Of a stretch of 10,721 bases of DNA, positions 8,499 to 10,721 are shown one piece after another. The position numbers and the translations under genes are program-made. The notes under the pieces are model-generated. The model was given only the letters and a program-made list of their open reading frames with translations, ran no database searches and was not told the DNA's origin. The stretch's first letter is position 1. Every line of letters begins with the position of its first letter. The stretch is from DATHWB01 sp040902855. GTDB lineage: Bacteria; Actinomycetota; Acidimicrobiia; Spongiisociales; ZC4RG35. The stretch spans positions 1 through 10,721 of the forward strand of contig JBBDWN010000186.1 of NCBI GenBank assembly GCA_040902855.1. Direction: 5' to 3'.

Positions 8499-8526
8499 GA
8501 GAACCGGCCGCAGGCGGCCGGTTCTC
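8499..8526 (-). terminator. Intrinsic-type terminator hairpin after the ABC ATPase gene
   Basis: A perfect 12-bp inverted repeat, gagaaccggccg / cggccggttctc, with a 4-base loop (cagg), starting 17 bases beyond the stop of the ABC ATPase gene and before glyA. There is no U-tract on the minus strand, so it is an 'I-shaped' terminator of the kind common in high-GC actinobacteria. The stem is the strongest hairpin I see in the window. Confidence 0.75.
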
Positions 8527-8543
8527 AGTGGGTTGGCGTCGGC

Positions 8544-9749
<1,206 letters not shown>

Positions 9750-9767
9750 GGTTCTCCTCCCGAAAAG

Positions 9768-9796
9768 TCGACCTGAAGCGCCGCCGAACTTAGCAT
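9768..9796 (+). promoter_or_regulatory. Possible promoter of the SDR gene
   Basis: TCGACC (9768-9773), a 17-base spacer and TAGCAT (9791-9796) on the plus strand. Its -10 overlaps the -10 of the divergent ABC ATPase promoter, and its expected start point falls inside the operator-like repeat. Both boxes match the consensus at 4 of 6 bases. Confidence 0.35.
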
Positions 9797-9816
9797 GGAA
9801 GCGCTATCACTGTCCC
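9787..9816 (-). promoter_or_regulatory. Probable promoter of the ABC ATPase gene
   Basis: On the minus strand GGGACA (-35, 9811-9816), an 18-base spacer and TAAGTT (-10, 9787-9792) give a leader of about 30 bases. The boxes match the sigma-70 consensus only partly (4 of 6, and the TAnnnT form). The spacer contains the operator-like inverted repeat described separately. Inferred from sequence only. Confidence 0.4.
9796..9809. promoter_or_regulatory. LacI-family-like operator
   Basis: TGGAAGCGCTATCA is an imperfect 14-bp inverted repeat around a central CG, with 5 of 7 positions paired. It matches the Streptomyces CebR operator TGGGAGCGCTCCCA at 11 of 14 bases and resembles the cre sites of CcpA. 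It lies between the -35 and -10 of the ABC ATPase promoter and at the start point of the SDR promoter, where a repressor would block both. No regulator gene is in the window. Confidence 0.5.
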
Positions 9817-9832
9817 GTGAACGAGGAGCATT

Positions 9833-10537
9833 GTGACTCGGACGATCGTCATCACCGGTGGAACCGGCGGTCTCGGAACCGCCCTGGCTGCGCGCCTTCT
9901 CGAAAGCGACACCCGACTGGCGGTGACCTATCTCCTTCCTGAGGAGGCCTCCGGCTTCGAAGAAGAATTCGGTCAGGACGAATCGCGGATCATGCTGCGG
10001 CGGGTCAACGCAACAGACCCCGACGCGATCGCCGAATTCGTCGGCGAGGTCAAGTCGACCTGGGGCCCGTTCCACGGACTTGCCGCCTTGGTCGGAGGCT
10101 GGGCCGGGGGGCGCGACGTCGAGTCGACCGACGACGTGCGGCTGGAACGCATGCTCGACTTGAACCTCCGTTCCGCCTTCAACGCGGTCCGAGCATGCAT
10201 CCCTCTCCTCCGCGAGGCCGAGTACGGCCGGATCGTGCTCGTCGGGAGCCGGGATGCGATCGAGTCGCCTCCCGGGCAGGCGGCGTTCAACATGGCGAAG
10301 GCGGGTGTCATGGCTCTCGGGAGAACCGTGGCCCGCGAGCTCGAGCCCACCAACGTCACCGCCACCGTTCTGCTCCCCACCGTGATCGACACGCCGGCGA
10401 CGCGAGCTGCACTCCCCTACGCCGACTACGTCGACTGGCCGACTCCGGCCGAGATCAGCGGGGTGGCCGCATTCCTCCTGACCGAAGAGGCGGGCGTCAT
10501 GAACGGCGCCATGGTCCCGGTCTACGGCAAGGCTTGA
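9833..10537 (+). CDS. SDR-family oxidoreductase-like protein with altered active site
   Basis: Short-chain dehydrogenase/reductase fold, 234 aa. The cofactor-binding TGGTGGLG (8-15) is intact. The usual NAG motif region reads LVGGWAGG (86-93), Asn111 sits in DLNLRSAF, and Ser139 in IVLVGSRDAIES is the catalytic Ser position. The YxxxK motif reads FNMAK (152-156): Lys156 is present but the catalytic Tyr is Phe152 (codon TTC). The C-terminus (VIDTPATRAALP and MNGAMVPVYGKA) resembles actinobacterial SDRs related to dihydropteridine-reductase-like proteins. The start is GTG 9833-9835 with GAGGAG (9823-9828). It is transcribed away from the ABC ATPase gene. Substrate unknown. Loss of the Tyr makes a standard SDR mechanism doubtful, so the protein may be a binding or regulatory protein or use a different proton donor. 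Confidence 0.9.
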   Translation: MTRTIVITGGTGGLGTALAARLLESDTRLAVTYLLPEEASGFEEEFGQDESRIMLRRVNATDPDAIAEFVGEVKSTWGPFHGLAALVGGWAGGRDVESTDDVRLERMLDLNLRSAFNAVRACIPLLREAEYGRIVLVGSRDAIESPPGQAAFNMAKAGVMALGRTVARELEPTNVTATVLLPTVIDTPATRAALPYADYVDWPTPAEISGVAAFLLTEEAGVMNGAMVPVYGKA

Positions 10538-10632
10538 ACGACTCTCCACCACATCGACCGCGCCGCGTTCTCTCATAGGCCTGCGCCGTCGAGATCTCGT
10601 CGACACCGACCGCGGGTCTCAGGGTTCGAGCG

Positions 10633-10721
10633 TCACGACCAGGATGTCACCGACCACGAGGCGCCCGACCACGAGGCGCCCGACCAGGACGCCCCAGACC
10701 AGGACGCACCCGACCAACTTG
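10633..10721 (-). CDS. C-terminal end of a repeat protein with SWSGA pentapeptides (partial)
   Basis: The last 28 codons and TGA stop of a minus-strand gene that continues beyond the right edge. The residues are SWSGA repeated four times, then SWSVT, then SWS and stop. Between the SWSGA copies every base difference is synonymous (TCG/TCT, GGC/GGG/GGT, GCC/GCG, TCC/TCG), and the first Ser uses AGT instead of TCN. That pattern favours this frame over the other readings. Tandem W-S/T-G-x-S repeats occur, as far as I recall, at the C-termini of actinobacterial subtilisin-like (S8) peptidases and some secreted proteins, but no catalytic part is visible here, so I assign no function. It converges on the SDR gene with 95 bases between stops. 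Confidence 0.6.
   Translation of the reverse strand, partial: SWSGASWSGASWSGASWSGASWSVTSWS
10636..10721. repeat. 15-bp tandem repeat, about 5.7 copies, running off the edge
   Basis: Two exact copies of cgaccacgaggcgcc (10651-10665 and 10666-10680) are flanked by degenerate copies at 10636-10650, 10681-10695, 10696-10710 and the partial 10711-10721. The period is five codons. The array coincides with the SWSGA-coding end of the partial minus-strand gene. Confidence 0.85.

Noticed and set aside
10588..10604. Small hairpin gtcga / tcgac with inner palindrome cgagatctcg between the convergent genes
   Set aside because: A 5-bp stem with a 7-base loop and no U-tract is too weak to call a terminator.
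10643..10721. Plus-strand readings of the repeat (acidic D-H/Q-E/D-A-P, or an ATG-started T/R/P-rich peptide)
   Set aside because: The acidic frame has no start codon after the SDR stop and its repeat differences change residues. The ATG frame has no SD. The minus-strand SWSGA frame explains the differences better.
10636..10721. Tandem repeat as a possible CRISPR array
   Set aside because: There are no spacers between units. The period is a contiguous 15 bp, equal to five codons.

Overview
The window comes from a high-GC bacterium, most likely an actinobacterium. A deep lineage such as the Acidimicrobiia is a guess from the style of the proteins, not a proof. Supporting points are GTG/TTG starts with strong GGAGG-type Shine-Dalgarno (SD) sites, an epsilon subunit without its helical C-terminal domain, short VLA-x-E leaders on the F0 subunits, an orphan MsiK/UgpC-type sugar ABC ATPase, and separate b and delta subunits (not fused as in mycobacteria).

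Positions 56-7141 (minus strand) hold a complete F-type ATP synthase operon, transcribed right to left: atpZ-like, atpI-like, atpB (a), atpE (c), atpF (b), atpH (delta), atpA (alpha), atpG (gamma), atpD (beta), atpC (epsilon). Genes overlap or lie within tens of bases, so translation is probably coupled throughout. The c subunit carries a proton-type rather than a sodium-type binding site. The catalytic motifs of alpha and beta and the essential Arg of subunit a are intact. glyA (serine hydroxymethyltransferase, 7146-8417) ends 4 bases before atpZ on the same strand and is probably the first gene of the transcript. The first 55 bases, downstream of atpC, show nothing I can call.

Positions 8418-8543 are a short intergenic region holding a perfect 12-bp hairpin that should end the upstream ABC-ATPase transcript, plus nested inverted repeats just before the glyA SD. 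Positions 8544-9749 (minus) encode a complete carbohydrate ABC transporter ATPase with no permease or binding protein nearby, which suggests an ATPase shared among importers. A divergent 83-bp promoter region (9750-9832) separates it from a plus-strand short-chain dehydrogenase/reductase (9833-10537). That region contains a LacI/CebR-like operator lying between the -35 and -10 of the likely ABC promoter, so carbon-source control of the ATPase gene, and perhaps of both genes, is plausible. The reductase has Phe where the catalytic Tyr should be.

At the right edge (10633-10721) a 15-bp tandem repeat turns out, on the minus strand, to be the end of a gene: repeated SWSGA pentapeptides with only synonymous changes between copies, then a stop. 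Most of that gene is outside the window. The bulk of the window is ordinary housekeeping. The points worth a second look are the edge repeat protein, the operator, the altered reductase active site, the glyA leader and some details of the ATP synthase.
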